From DASZCR01 sp035942915 (GTDB lineage: Bacteria; Acidobacteriota; Blastocatellia; Pyrinomonadales; Pyrinomonadaceae): 28,434 bases of DNA. The translations under genes were made by a program, and so were the position numbers. Each line of letters begins with the position of its first letter. Position 1 is the stretch's first letter. Shown piece by piece: positions 9,701 to 17,933 of the stretch. The stretch is from NCBI GenBank assembly GCA_035942915.1, contig DASZCR010000038.1:1-28434 (forward strand), read 5' to 3'. Under the pieces are notes generated by a model. It was not told the origin of the DNA and made no database searches. It was given only the letters and a program-made list of their open reading frames with translations.

Positions 9701-9969
9701 CGCGACCCGAAGGCGGTCTCGGCTTCTCCGGCCGCGACCAACTCGTTGACCGCATCGGCGGCCTCTTCTTCACCATCGACGCGACGAACGCCGCGCCGAC
9801 GCCCGCGCAGCGCGAACTCTACACGGAACTGCAACGCGAGTTCGACACGAAGATTGGCGAGGTCAATCGCTTCCTCGCAGACTCCGTCCCGCAACTGAAT
9901 GAGACGCTCAGGCGTGCCGGAGCGCCGACGCTGATGACGGGCAAGCCTATCGAGCTGCCGACGCCGTGA
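6730..9969 (+). CDS. Exported Asp-box (BNR/VPS10-like) repeat protein
   Basis: A 1079-aa secreted protein of the sortilin/VPS10-like Asp-box group, often labelled glycosyl hydrolase in Acidobacteriota genomes although catalysis is not established. The ATG at 6730 is chosen because it begins a clear signal peptide (basic MSEKK, hydrophobic core, cleavage near SGAQ) and has GGGAG upstream. The longer in-frame ORF from 6166 would bury that signal. The mature N-terminus is Gln- and Pro-rich (six consecutive CAG codons). At least ten S/T-x-D-G-G-x-T-W type Asp boxes (TNGGVRW, STDGGRTW, NDGGRTW, DDGGESW, TTDGGRNW and others) span about residues 95-735, consistent with one or two large beta-propellers. 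From about residue 782 a beta-sandwich-like segment follows, then a predicted coiled coil (about 925-995) and a helical tail. It is first in a plus-strand cluster with the DNA glycosylase, whose start overlaps its stop. Binding or scaffolding outside the cytoplasmic membrane is inferred. Confidence 0.88.
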   Translation: MSEKKFPLTRALVLCLAAMCCLSQATLSGAQEQQQQQQSGAQPSAQASPTPAAAPEDASTEMKSFERLEWRSIGPANMGGRATDVEGVPGNPNVVYLATASGGLWKTTNGGVRWTPLFERQGTISIGDIALEPDNPNVVWVGTGESNVRNSVSFGDGVYKSTDGGRTWQHMGLRDTERVSRILINPRNPDNVFVGALGHAFGANAERGVFVTNDGGRTWTKTLFIDNEHGVADMDIDPTNPNIVYAAMWKFKRTPWTHTSGSESGGIFRSTDGGRTWRKLEKGLPKLVGRIGVKVAPSNPSVVYAITESKDGTMWRSDDGGESWRNMSKQTSIVSRGFYYTDMRVDPVNENRVYAIASTLFVSIDGGRTFRSITGRTHIDYHALWIDPRDPKRMWQGQDGGFAVSYDAGESWEYVNNIPLGQFYQIHADNRQPFYHLVGGLQDNGTWTGPSRTREPAGILNDDWRMVSFGDGFFALNHPDDPDLYLTESQGGNVVRTDMRTREQQLVVPYMGDDGGPAETAKYRFNWNSPLVPSPHDKNTAYLGGSVIFRTTDFGKTWTAISPDLTSNDKSKQKEAGGPVAFETTGAEFYATVISIAESPLRAGTIWAGTDDGNLQMTTDGGRNWTNLTRNVAGLPANSPVSHVEPSRADADRVYVSFDRHMLDDFRPYVFRSNDGGRTFTNITGNLPAKAYVWVVREDPRNPQLLYAGTELGLYISYTGGNTWTSLGLKNLPHVAVHDIHVHPRDNDLILATHGRSLWILDDATPIQQLTPEVARRDVHLFDVRPALRFTTRFTRYGIGDKVFAGQNPPYGALVSYYLRDKPDDKTKVKLQILDERGKMVAELENIAKERGINRVSWNLRYGGPQVRRPPTDEETQFTGGPRGPQVMPGIYTAKLFVGDKTFERKLEVRLDPTIAPVPASDLQATLDMALRLRDMQSATNNALRTLDSLKGQIEFVERTLKDRLTDVPKELSDRLTQQKKRVEELQGRLARPEGGLGFSGRDQLVDRIGGLFFTIDATNAAPTPAQRELYTELQREFDTKIGEVNRFLADSVPQLNETLRRAGAPTLMTGKPIELPTP
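6826..6843 (+). repeat. (CAG)6 trinucleotide run coding polyglutamine
   Basis: Six consecutive CAG codons follow a GAG right after the predicted signal-peptide cleavage site of the Asp-box protein. Slippage would add or remove Gln residues without shifting frame. Confidence 0.8.
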
Positions 9970-10631
9970 AGCGCCGCAGCGGCCGCGTCAACGACGAGGC
10001 GAGTCTGGCGCGCGCCGTGCGCCTGCTCGCCTCGCGCGACGCAGACTTGGCGAGCGTCGTCACACGCTACGGAGCGCCGCCCTTATGGAGTCGCGCGCCG
10101 GGCTTTGCGACGCTCGTCCACGTCGTCCTTGAGCAGCAGGTCTCGCTCGCCTCGGCGCGTGCGGCCTTCGAGCGTCTCACGTCCGTCGCCTCTCCGCTCA
10201 CTCCGGCCAGTCTCCTCTCGCTCGACGATGCGACGCTCAAGTCCGTCGGCTTCAGCCGACAGAAGGCCGCCTACACGCGCGGCCTCGCTACGGAAATCCT
10301 CTCCGGCCGACTCGACCTCGACCGGCTCGACCAACTCGACGACGATGCGGCGCGTCGAGAATTAACGCGGCTCAAAGGCATCGGGCGTTGGACGGCCGAC
10401 ATCTACCTGCTGATGGCGCTCGGCCGCCCGGACATCTGGCCGAGTGGCGACTTGGCGCTGGCCGTCGCCTTCCAACGACTCAAAAACTCGGCCGTGCGCC
10501 CCACGCCGCTTGCACTCGAAGCGGCGGGCGAAGCGTGGCGGCCGCTGCGCGCCGTCGCCGCGCGCATCCTGTGGCATTACTACCTGTGCGAGCGCGCCGC
10601 GCTCCGGAGTCGGCCGAAGCTTCGGCGATAA
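9966..10631 (+). CDS. DNA-3-methyladenine glycosylase, AlkA-like HhH-GPD family
   Basis: A 221-aa base-excision-repair glycosylase that should remove alkylated purines such as 3-methyladenine from DNA. It has the helix-hairpin-helix LKGIGRWTADIYLLMALGR (from residue 136) followed by PSGDLAL with the catalytic aspartate D162, the HhH-GPD signature. EQQVS near residue 57 matches the conserved helix of AlkA-type enzymes. It lacks the extra N-terminal beta domain of E. coli AlkA, as is usual for short bacterial homologues, and has no cysteine cluster for an iron-sulfur centre. The start is GTG, sharing bases with the upstream TGA (GTGA overlap), which suggests translational coupling to the Asp-box gene, an odd partner for a repair enzyme. 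Confidence 0.88.
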   Translation: MKRRSGRVNDEASLARAVRLLASRDADLASVVTRYGAPPLWSRAPGFATLVHVVLEQQVSLASARAAFERLTSVASPLTPASLLSLDDATLKSVGFSRQKAAYTRGLATEILSGRLDLDRLDQLDDDAARRELTRLKGIGRWTADIYLLMALGRPDIWPSGDLALAVAFQRLKNSAVRPTPLALEAAGEAWRPLRAVAARILWHYYLCERAALRSRPKLRR

Positions 10632-10753
10632 GAGTCTCTTTCTTCTGCAAAATTTTCCCGCAGCGTCGTTCAATCTGCCAGAGAGGCGCGCGCGCCGCAG
10701 AGGTCGCCAGTGCCGCGCCGCCTCCGACATCTCAACACGTTCGAGGAACTTCG

Positions 10754-13700
10754 ATGATTCGTCTCAAGTCTGCCGCCGCTCTCCTGCTGGTCTTCCAACT
10801 CGTCTTCGGAACGGCGAGCCACGTCGTCTTGTCGAACGAGCGCACGCCCGACGCGTCGCCCACCGATGTGACGCTCGCGCAGACGCCCGCGCCGGACGCG
10901 ACGCCGCAGGGCTTGCGCTTTCGTCTGAGCGAGGGCGCGGACGAGTTGGGAGCGGTCAGGCCGGGTCAGACGCCCGCGCCGACGCCCGATGCCGTCAAAC
11001 TCTCCGACGCCGAGACGCGCAGCATCTACGAGCGACTCCCGCCGCTGAAGACCGACGAGACGGACACGCAGGAGTTCAACCTGCGCGAGCGTTCGCTGCC
11101 CCCGCCGCGCGCGGGTCAGACAGTCCTCGCCGCCTTCCCGGCAACCGAACGACGCGACGCGCCTGACAGCAGCGGCGACGCTCGCGCCGCCACGCTCAAA
11201 GTGCTGCGGCACGCGCCGACGGGCGAAGTGCCGCTCGCGCCGGAGTTGAGCGTCACGTTCTCGCAGCCGATGGTGGCCGTCACTTCGCAGGCCGAACTGG
11301 CGGCGGCCGAAGTGCCCGTGCGTCTGACGCCGCAGCCTGCCGGACGCTGGCGTTGGTTGGGGACGAAGACTCTCATCTTCCAGGCGGCCGACCAACGTCT
11401 GCCGATGGCGACCGAGTATCGCGTGACCGTCCCGGCGGGCACGCGCGCGGCGACAGGCGCGACGCTCGCCGCCCCCGCCACGTGGAGCTTTGCCACGCCG
11501 CCGCCGAAGGTCATAGCGAAATACCCGGAAGGCGGCACGCATCGCCGCGACGCGCTGATGTTCGTCGCCTTCGACCAGCGCATCAACCCCGAAGAGGTCT
11601 TGCGGACAATCAAGGTGCGCGCCGTCTCCGGCGTGATGCCGAGACTGCGTCTGGCGAGCGAGGCTGAGATTGCGGCTGATGCCAACGTCAAGAGTCTGGC
11701 TGCGGCCAACGTCAAGGGGCGCTGGCTGGCGTTTCGCGCCGTCGGCGCAGATGGTCAGGAGGGGCAGGCGTTACCGGGCAACACGGCCATCGTCGTCTCG
11801 GTCGGCCCCGGCACGCCTTCGGCCGAAGGAGCGCGACGGACGACGCAGGCGCAGGACTTCACCTTCAGGACTTACGGGCCGCTGCGCGTCACCGGCCACG
11901 AGTGCGGTGGGGAGCGGAGGTGTACGCCGTTTGACGACTGGCACATCTCTCTGAGCAATCAACTCGACGCCGCGTCGTTTACCAAAGAGCAGGTGCGTAT
12001 CACGCCGGAGTTGCCGGACGCGCGCATCGAGGTCTACGGCGAAAACATCTGGGTGCGCGGCATGAAGCGCGGGCGCACGCTCTATCGCGTGACGATAGAC
12101 GCATCGGTGCGCGACCAGTTCGGGCAGACGTTGGGCGCTCCGGCGACTGTCGAGTTCAACGTCGGCGCAGCGCCGCCGACCTTGACGGCGCAGGGCGGGA
12201 TGATGGTCGTCCTCGACCCTTCGGGCGCGCCGGAGTTTCCCGTCTACACGACCAATCACAGCAACCTCAAGGTGACGCTCCATGCGGTCGCGCCTGAAGA
12301 CTGGCCGAAGTTTCTCACCTACATGCGACAGGTGATGCGCTACGAAGAGACACCGGCCAAGACCGTCCCGCAGTTGCCCGGCCGCCAACTCTTCGCGCGC
12401 ACCATCCCCGTCAAGGGGCAGCCCGAAGGGATGACGGAGACGCGCATCGACTTGAGTCAGGCGTTGACGAACGGACTCGGTCACGCCATCGTCAAGATTG
12501 AACCGACCGTGCAGTCGAAGAACAGGTACGAGCGACAGTCGGTGATTGCGTGGGTGCAGGTGACGGGCATCGGATTGGACGCCTTCGCAGACCGCGCAGA
12601 ACTTCTCGGTTGGGCGACCTCGCTGAAGGACGGGCGGCCGCTCGCAGGCGTCGAGATGAGTCTGCTGCGGCGCGGCGCATCGGCGCAGAGAACCGGCGCG
12701 GACGGCCTCGCGCGTTTCGCGCTGACGACTGATACTGTGCCGGAGAGCGGTCTGCTCATCGCGCGTCTCGGCGCGGACGCGGCGTTGCTTCCTGAGTATG
12801 AGGAGTGGTGGCAGCGTGAGAGCAACTGGGTCAGGCGCGAGGCGTCCGACACTCTGCGCTGGTACGTCTTCGACGACCGCAAGATGTATCGACCGGGCGA
12901 AGAGGTGCGCGTCAAGGGCTGGCTGCGCAGGGTCGGCGGCGACGTGCGCGGCGATGTCGGCGCGCTCTCCGGCGCGGCGCAGGCCGTCTCCTATTCGTTG
13001 CAGGACGCGCGCGGCAATCAGGTCACGAAGGGTACGGCGCAACTCAATCCGTTCGGCGGCTTCGACCTCTCCTTCAAACTTCCGCCGACAATCAATCTCG
13101 GCCACACCTCTCTGCAACTCTACGCGGAGGGCAATCAAAACCTCGCGCCGCACGGCCGACAGCACTATCACGCCTTGCAGGTGCAGGAGTTTCGCCGACC
13201 GGAGTTCGAGGTCAAGGCGCAGGCCGACGAGGGGCCGCACTTCGTCGGCGCGCACGCGCAGGTCAACCTGACGGCCTCTTACTACGCGGGCGGCGGGCTG
13301 CCGAATTCCACCGTCGTCTGGAAAGTCTCCTCCGTGCCCGGCCACTACACGCCGCCCAATCGCGGCGACTTCACCTTCGGCAAATGGATTCCCTGGTGGA
13401 GCACGATTCACAGCCCGGTCGTCGCCGCAGAGAACACGCAGTATTTCGGCGGCACAACCGACGCCGGAGGCAAACATCGTCTCCGCATCGACTTCGACGG
13501 CGTCAACCCGCCGCAGCCCTCCTCCGTCACCGCGCAGGCTTCCGTGACGGATGTCAACCGGCAGACGTGGACGGCGACGACGACCATGCTCGTCCATCCG
13601 GCAGACCTCTACGTCGGGATGCGTAGCGAACGCACCTTCGTCCAGCAGGGCGAACCGCTGATTGTCCAGACCATCGTCACAGACCTCGACGGCAAACTCA

Positions 13701-16700
13701 TCTCCAATCGTCAGGTGAAGGTGCGCGCCGCGCTCCTCGATTGGGTCTTCGAGCGCGGAGAGTGGCGGCAGCAGGAATCGGACGTGCAGGAGTGCTCGGT
13801 CACGTCTCGTCAGGAGGCAGTCAAATGCACGCTGACGCCGAAGAAGGGCGGGACGTATCGCGTGACGGCGACCGTCAGGGACGACCGCGAGCGTTTGAAC
13901 GAGAGTGAACTGACGCTGTGGGTGGCGGGCGGCAAACGACCGCCGCAGCGCAACGTGCAGCAGGAGACGGTCGAGTTGATTCCCGACCGCAAGGATTACA
14001 GGGCGGGCGACGTGGCCGAGATTCTCGTCCAGCCTCCCTTCTATCCGGCCGAGGGCGTCATGACGCTGCGCCGTTCGGGGCTTGTCCGCACCGAACGCTT
14101 CCGCATCAACGAGCCTTCGCACACCTTGCGCATCCCCATCGAAGAGGCCTACACGCCGAACCTGCTCGTGCAGGTTGACCTCGTCGGCGCATCTGCGCGC
14201 ACGGACGACAAGGGCGTGGTCAACGAGCAACTGGCGAAGCGCCCGGCCTTTGCCAAAGGCGAGTTGAACCTTTCGGTTCCGCCGCTGGCGCGCAAGCTTC
14301 AGGTGGTCGCCACGCCGAAGGACAAGGCGATTGAACCCGGAGGCGAGACCTCCGTCGCCATCGAAGTTAAGGACGCGGCGGGTCGCGGCGTCGAGGGCAG
14401 CGAGTTGGCTGTCGTCGTCGTCGATGAAGCGGTGCTGGCGCTGACGAACTATCGTCTCGAAGACCCGCTTGCGCTCTTCTACGCGCCGCGCGAAGGCGGC
14501 GTCAACGATTACCACCTGCGCAAAGACGTGCTGCTCGCAGACCCCGGAAAGATAGAGATAATTCAGAGCGGGAACGTCGGCGGAGCGGGCACCAACACGG
14601 GCACGTTCAACGAGGTGACGGTGACGGCGGCGACCGAGTCGTCCTCCGTCAGGCGCAGGGGGCGTCAGATTGTCGCCCCGTTGAGCGCGCCTGTAGCGAA
14701 GCAGCAAATCTCAGGGGAAGAAGACGAGGCGTTGAGAATCGACGGCCAGAGCGGCTCGGAAGCGATTCGCCTGCGCGCAGACTTCAACGCGCTCGCCGTC
14801 TTTGCGCCTTCCGTGAGGACGGACGCTCGCGGTCGCGCCGAAGTCAAAGTCAAAGTGCCTGACAACCTGACGCGCTATCGCGTGATGGCCGTCTCGGTCG
14901 CGGGCGACCGACAGTTTGGCTCCGGCGAGTCTGCCATCACGGCGCGCACGCCTTTGATGGTGCGCCCCTCCGCGCCGCGCTTCCTCAACTTCGGCGACCG
15001 CTTCGAGTTGCCCGTCGTCTTGCAGAACCAGACCGACGCCCCGATGGACGTGCGCCTCGCCGTCCGCGCCGCGAACGCCACGCTGACGGACGGCGCGGGA
15101 CGCCGCGTCACCGTGCCTGCGAACGACCGCGTCGAAGTACGCTTTCCCACTTCGGCCGAACGCCCCGGCACGGCGCGCTTTCAGGTCGGCGCAGTCGCCG
15201 GTCGCAACGTCGATGCGGCCGAAATTTCTCTGCCCGTCTGGACGCCCGCGACCACCGAAGCCTTTGCCACCTACGGGCAGATAGACGCAGGCTCAATCGT
15301 CCAGCCGGTCACCGCACCGGCCGGAGTCTTCACGCAGTTCGGCGGACTGGAAATCACGACCTCTTCGACCGAGCTTCAAGCGCTCACGGATGCCGTGCTC
15401 TATCTCGTCTCGTATCCTTATGAATGTTCCGAGCAACTCTCCTCGCGCGTCCTCGCCGTCGCCGCGCTGCGCGACGTGCTCTCGGCCTTCAAGGCTCAGG
15501 GGATGCCCTCGCCCGACGAGATGAAAGCGGCGGTGACGAGGGATGTCAAACGCCTTCAGGGGATGCAGAACGACGACGGCGGTTTCGGCTTCTGGCGACG
15601 CGGCGAGGAGTCCTGGCCTTACGTCAGCATCCACGTCGCGCACGCTCTGACGCGCGCCAAAGAAAAAGGTTTCGACGTGCCGCAGGGCATGCTCGACAAA
15701 TCCCGTTCTTATCTCAAAGAGATTGAGCGCCGCATCCCTTCCAAGTACAGCCGCGAAGCGCGACAGGCGCTCATCGCCTACGCCCTCTACGTCCGCGCGC
15801 GCATGAACGACCGCGACGCCGGACGCGCACGCCGTCTCATCGCCGAAGCCGGACTCGAACGGCTCTCGCTCGAATCGACCGGCTGGCTGCTCTTTGTCCT
15901 TTCGGGCGACGCAGGCTCGCGCGCAGTGGTCGAAGCCATCCGCCGCCATCTCAACAACCGTGCGACCGAGACGGCCGGAACAGCACAGTTCACAGACTCC
16001 TACGGTGATGCAGACTACCTGCTGCTTCACTCTTCGCGTCGCGCCGACGGCGTCATCCTCGAATCACTCATCGTTAACCAACCCGACCACGACCTGATTC
16101 CGAAACTCGTGCGCGGCCTGCTCGCGCACCGCAAACAGGGGCGCTGGTCGAACACGCAGGAGAACGTCTTCATCCTCCTCGCGCTCGACCGCTACTTCAA
16201 CACCTACGAGAAGGTGACGCCCGATTTCGTCGCCCGCGCGTGGCTCGGCCAGACCTTCGCCGGCTCGCAGGAGTTTCGCGGCCGCACGACCGACCGCCAG
16301 CAGGTCAACGTGCCGATGCGCTATCTTGCCGCGCAACTCTCGACGACGCAGAACCTCGTCCTCGCCAAAGAAGGCGCGGGGCGTCTCTACTACCGCATCG
16401 GCATGCAGTACGCGCCCGCTTCCTTAAAGCTCGACGCGGCCGACTTCGGCTTCACGGTCGAACGCATCTACGAAGCCGTCGAGAACCCTGCCGACGTGCG
16501 CCGCGACCCGGACGGCACGTGGCGCGTCCGTGCGGGCGCACAGGTGAGAGTCCGCCTGACGATGGTCGCCCCCGCGCGCCGCTATCACGTCGCGCTCGTT
16601 GACCCGCTCCCGGCCGGTCTCGAACCGCTCAATCCGGCGCTCGCCGTCACGGGCGATGTGCCCGCAGACCGCAACCCGCAACTCCCGACGCGCGGCTATT

Positions 16701-16915
16701 GGTGGTTCTCCTACAATTGGTTCCAGCACCAGAACCTGCGCGACGAACGCGTCGAAGCCTTCACCCCGCTCCTCTGGGAAGGCGTCTACAACTATTCTTA
16801 CGTCGCACGCGCGACGACACCCGGCACTTTCGTCGTCCCGCCGCCGAAGGCCGAAGAGATGTATCATCCCGAAACCTTCGGGCGCGGCTCAACCGACCGC
16901 CTCGTCGTCGAGTAA
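10754..16915 (+). CDS. Alpha-2-macroglobulin family protein with thioester
   Basis: A 2053-aa bacterial alpha-2-macroglobulin, an extracytoplasmic protease trap in which bait cleavage exposes a reactive thioester that captures the protease. The ATG at 10754 is chosen because it starts a signal peptide (MIRLKSAAALLLVFQLVF) and has GAGGA eight bases upstream; the longer ORF from 10388 overlaps the glycosylase gene. Domains in order: N-terminal Ig-like modules (about 130-490), an MG2-type domain around residue 712 (MYRPGEEVRVKGWLR), a further macroglobulin domain near 1073, the A2M core near 1346 (VPDNLTRYRVMAV), the thioester motif YPYECSEQLSSR with C1558 and Q1561, the helical thioester domain, and a C-terminal domain (DPLPAGLEPLNP, YSYVARATTPGTFVVPP). 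It is longer than E. coli YfhM (about 1650 aa), has no lipobox cysteine, and has no PBP1C gene beside it, unlike the usual pairing. Probably soluble in the periplasm or secreted. Confidence 0.93.
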   Translation: MIRLKSAAALLLVFQLVFGTASHVVLSNERTPDASPTDVTLAQTPAPDATPQGLRFRLSEGADELGAVRPGQTPAPTPDAVKLSDAETRSIYERLPPLKTDETDTQEFNLRERSLPPPRAGQTVLAAFPATERRDAPDSSGDARAATLKVLRHAPTGEVPLAPELSVTFSQPMVAVTSQAELAAAEVPVRLTPQPAGRWRWLGTKTLIFQAADQRLPMATEYRVTVPAGTRAATGATLAAPATWSFATPPPKVIAKYPEGGTHRRDALMFVAFDQRINPEEVLRTIKVRAVSGVMPRLRLASEAEIAADANVKSLAAANVKGRWLAFRAVGADGQEGQALPGNTAIVVSVGPGTPSAEGARRTTQAQDFTFRTYGPLRVTGHECGGERRCTPFDDWHISLSNQLDAASFTKEQVRITPELPDARIEVYGENIWVRGMKRGRTLYRVTIDASVRDQFGQTLGAPATVEFNVGAAPPTLTAQGGMMVVLDPSGAPEFPVYTTNHSNLKVTLHAVAPEDWPKFLTYMRQVMRYEETPAKTVPQLPGRQLFARTIPVKGQPEGMTETRIDLSQALTNGLGHAIVKIEPTVQSKNRYERQSVIAWVQVTGIGLDAFADRAELLGWATSLKDGRPLAGVEMSLLRRGASAQRTGADGLARFALTTDTVPESGLLIARLGADAALLPEYEEWWQRESNWVRREASDTLRWYVFDDRKMYRPGEEVRVKGWLRRVGGDVRGDVGALSGAAQAVSYSLQDARGNQVTKGTAQLNPFGGFDLSFKLPPTINLGHTSLQLYAEGNQNLAPHGRQHYHALQVQEFRRPEFEVKAQADEGPHFVGAHAQVNLTASYYAGGGLPNSTVVWKVSSVPGHYTPPNRGDFTFGKWIPWWSTIHSPVVAAENTQYFGGTTDAGGKHRLRIDFDGVNPPQPSSVTAQASVTDVNRQTWTATTTMLVHPADLYVGMRSERTFVQQGEPLIVQTIVTDLDGKLISNRQVKVRAALLDWVFERGEWRQQESDVQECSVTSRQEAVKCTLTPKKGGTYRVTATVRDDRERLNESELTLWVAGGKRPPQRNVQQETVELIPDRKDYRAGDVAEILVQPPFYPAEGVMTLRRSGLVRTERFRINEPSHTLRIPIEEAYTPNLLVQVDLVGASARTDDKGVVNEQLAKRPAFAKGELNLSVPPLARKLQVVATPKDKAIEPGGETSVAIEVKDAAGRGVEGSELAVVVVDEAVLALTNYRLEDPLALFYAPREGGVNDYHLRKDVLLADPGKIEIIQSGNVGGAGTNTGTFNEVTVTAATESSSVRRRGRQIVAPLSAPVAKQQISGEEDEALRIDGQSGSEAIRLRADFNALAVFAPSVRTDARGRAEVKVKVPDNLTRYRVMAVSVAGDRQFGSGESAITARTPLMVRPSAPRFLNFGDRFELPVVLQNQTDAPMDVRLAVRAANATLTDGAGRRVTVPANDRVEVRFPTSAERPGTARFQVGAVAGRNVDAAEISLPVWTPATTEAFATYGQIDAGSIVQPVTAPAGVFTQFGGLEITTSSTELQALTDAVLYLVSYPYECSEQLSSRVLAVAALRDVLSAFKAQGMPSPDEMKAAVTRDVKRLQGMQNDDGGFGFWRRGEESWPYVSIHVAHALTRAKEKGFDVPQGMLDKSRSYLKEIERRIPSKYSREARQALIAYALYVRARMNDRDAGRARRLIAEAGLERLSLESTGWLLFVLSGDAGSRAVVEAIRRHLNNRATETAGTAQFTDSYGDADYLLLHSSRRADGVILESLIVNQPDHDLIPKLVRGLLAHRKQGRWSNTQENVFILLALDRYFNTYEKVTPDFVARAWLGQTFAGSQEFRGRTTDRQQVNVPMRYLAAQLSTTQNLVLAKEGAGRLYYRIGMQYAPASLKLDAADFGFTVERIYEAVENPADVRRDPDGTWRVRAGAQVRVRLTMVAPARRYHVALVDPLPAGLEPLNPALAVTGDVPADRNPQLPTRGYWWFSYNWFQHQNLRDERVEAFTPLLWEGVYNYSYVARATTPGTFVVPPPKAEEMYHPETFGRGSTDRLVVE

Positions 16916-17026
16916 CAGACGCTGCATCGGCAACGAGAAGCGGTCTTGCGAATTGTGCAGGAACACAGATGCGGAACTCGCTTGGTAGTTCCGAAAGTCT
17001 TGACAGAAGCGGAGGCCAAAGAGACT

Positions 17027-17719
17027 GTGACGCAACACATCGGCATCGTGGCAGGCAGTGCGGAGGGCGCTGCCCTGTGTTACCGGACGATTTGTTTGGA
17101 GGCGCCGGCCTTCATGGGCGAGCATAATCACCCACAGATAACGATGAACTCCGTGCCGATGGCCGAGCACATGCCCCACATTCGCGCGGGCGACTGGAAG
17201 GCAGTGGCCGAGCGCATGGCGGCTTCCGCGCGCAAGGTGGCGCAGGCCGGGGCTGACTTCGCCATCTGCCCCGACAACACGTATCACCAGGCGTTCGAGC
17301 ACCTGCTCCCGCTCTCTCCCATCCCCTGGCTCCACATCGCCGAGGTGGTGGCCGAAGAAGCCCGGCGTTGCCACTACGCACGGCTTGGCATTCTGGGAAC
17401 GAAGTATCTGATGGAGGGGCCTGTCTATCCCGGCGCGTTAGCGGGCTGCGGAATAGAGAGAGAGATACCCGACGAGGCTGACAGGGAAAAGATTAATGAG
17501 ATTATCTTCAAGGAGTTGGTCAACGGCCGCTTCCCGGAGGCTTCCCGCCGATACTTCAACGAAGTAATGGACAAGTTAAAGGCGCGCGGCTGCGATGCGG
17601 CCGTCCTCGGCTGCACCGAGATACCTTTAATCGTGCGCCCGGACGACGCCCCTCTGCCCACGCTGGATTCGACGCGCCTGCTCGCAAGAGCCGCCTTGCG
17701 CACGGCTCTCGATAAATAA
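17027..17719 (+). CDS. Aspartate/glutamate racemase family protein
   Basis: A 230-aa cofactor-independent racemase of the Asp/Glu racemase superfamily. Both catalytic cysteines are in their expected settings: C81 in ICPDNT and C196 in GCTEIPL. The N-terminus IGIVAGSAEGAALCYRTI matches the family's first strand and phosphate-like loop. The GTG at 17027 is chosen because it has GGAGG 11 bases upstream and gives the family's usual length. A longer reading from TTG 16946 adds 27 residues with no family match. The substrate could be aspartate, glutamate or a related acid such as hydantoin or a maleate-like compound; sequence alone does not decide. It stands 111 bp after the macroglobulin gene and may have its own promoter. 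Confidence 0.85.
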   Translation: MTQHIGIVAGSAEGAALCYRTICLEAPAFMGEHNHPQITMNSVPMAEHMPHIRAGDWKAVAERMAASARKVAQAGADFAICPDNTYHQAFEHLLPLSPIPWLHIAEVVAEEARRCHYARLGILGTKYLMEGPVYPGALAGCGIEREIPDEADREKINEIIFKELVNGRFPEASRRYFNEVMDKLKARGCDAAVLGCTEIPLIVRPDDAPLPTLDSTRLLARAALRTALDK

Positions 17720-17729
17720 GCAGACCCGC

Positions 17730-17754
17730 ACCTCACAATGGCATACACCCGACC
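17730..17754 (+). repeat. 25-bp dispersed element, copy C
   Basis: Copy with the pattern ACCTCAC-8 nt-ACACCCGACC, starting 11 nt after the racemase stop. It shares 14 invariant positions and exact spacing with the copies at 20345, 24249 and 27069. It runs directly into an 11-bp inverted repeat. Confidence 0.5.
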
Positions 17755-17790
17755 GCGCGTCGCCGAAGTAACCGAATGTGCGACGCGCGG
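17753..17790. repeat. 11-bp perfect inverted repeat (hairpin)
   Basis: ccgcgcgtcgc at 17753-17763 pairs perfectly with gcgacgcgcgg at 17780-17790 around a 16-nt loop. Seven A residues follow the stem on the plus strand, so it is not a canonical rho-independent terminator for the racemase; it could still end or stabilise that transcript. Confidence 0.7.
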
Positions 17791-17819
17791 AAAAAAATCT
17801 TGTCAAGTGATGAGCCGAT

Positions 17820-17841
17820 TTAACGACGGTTCTCGCGTTAA
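17820..17841. promoter_or_regulatory. Small dyad, possible operator upstream of the flavoenzyme gene
   Basis: TTAACG (17820-17825) and CGTTAA (17836-17841) form a perfect 6-bp dyad with a 10-bp centre, about 93 bp upstream of the flavoenzyme start. The spacing suits a dimeric regulator, but this is one short dyad and could be chance. Confidence 0.2.
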
Positions 17842-17933
17842 GGTATGAGACAGTCCGGGCACTTCGTTCTCACGCCCACGTCCTGTCTCTCTCTGCTCAC
17901 GGAAAGTGACGCTTAATTAAGAAAAGGTGGCTT

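Noticed and set aside
10388..10753. 122-codon N-terminal extension of the macroglobulin frame
   Set aside because: It overlaps the glycosylase gene in another frame; the ATG at 10754 has both a Shine-Dalgarno and a signal peptide.
11771..14707. 978-codon open frame on the minus strand inside the macroglobulin gene
   Set aside because: Its translation is Arg/Asp-rich with no domain and mirrors the GC-rich codon pattern of the sense gene; it is a shadow frame. The same holds for the long antisense frames at 6682-8037, 5215-6120 and 18057-19298.
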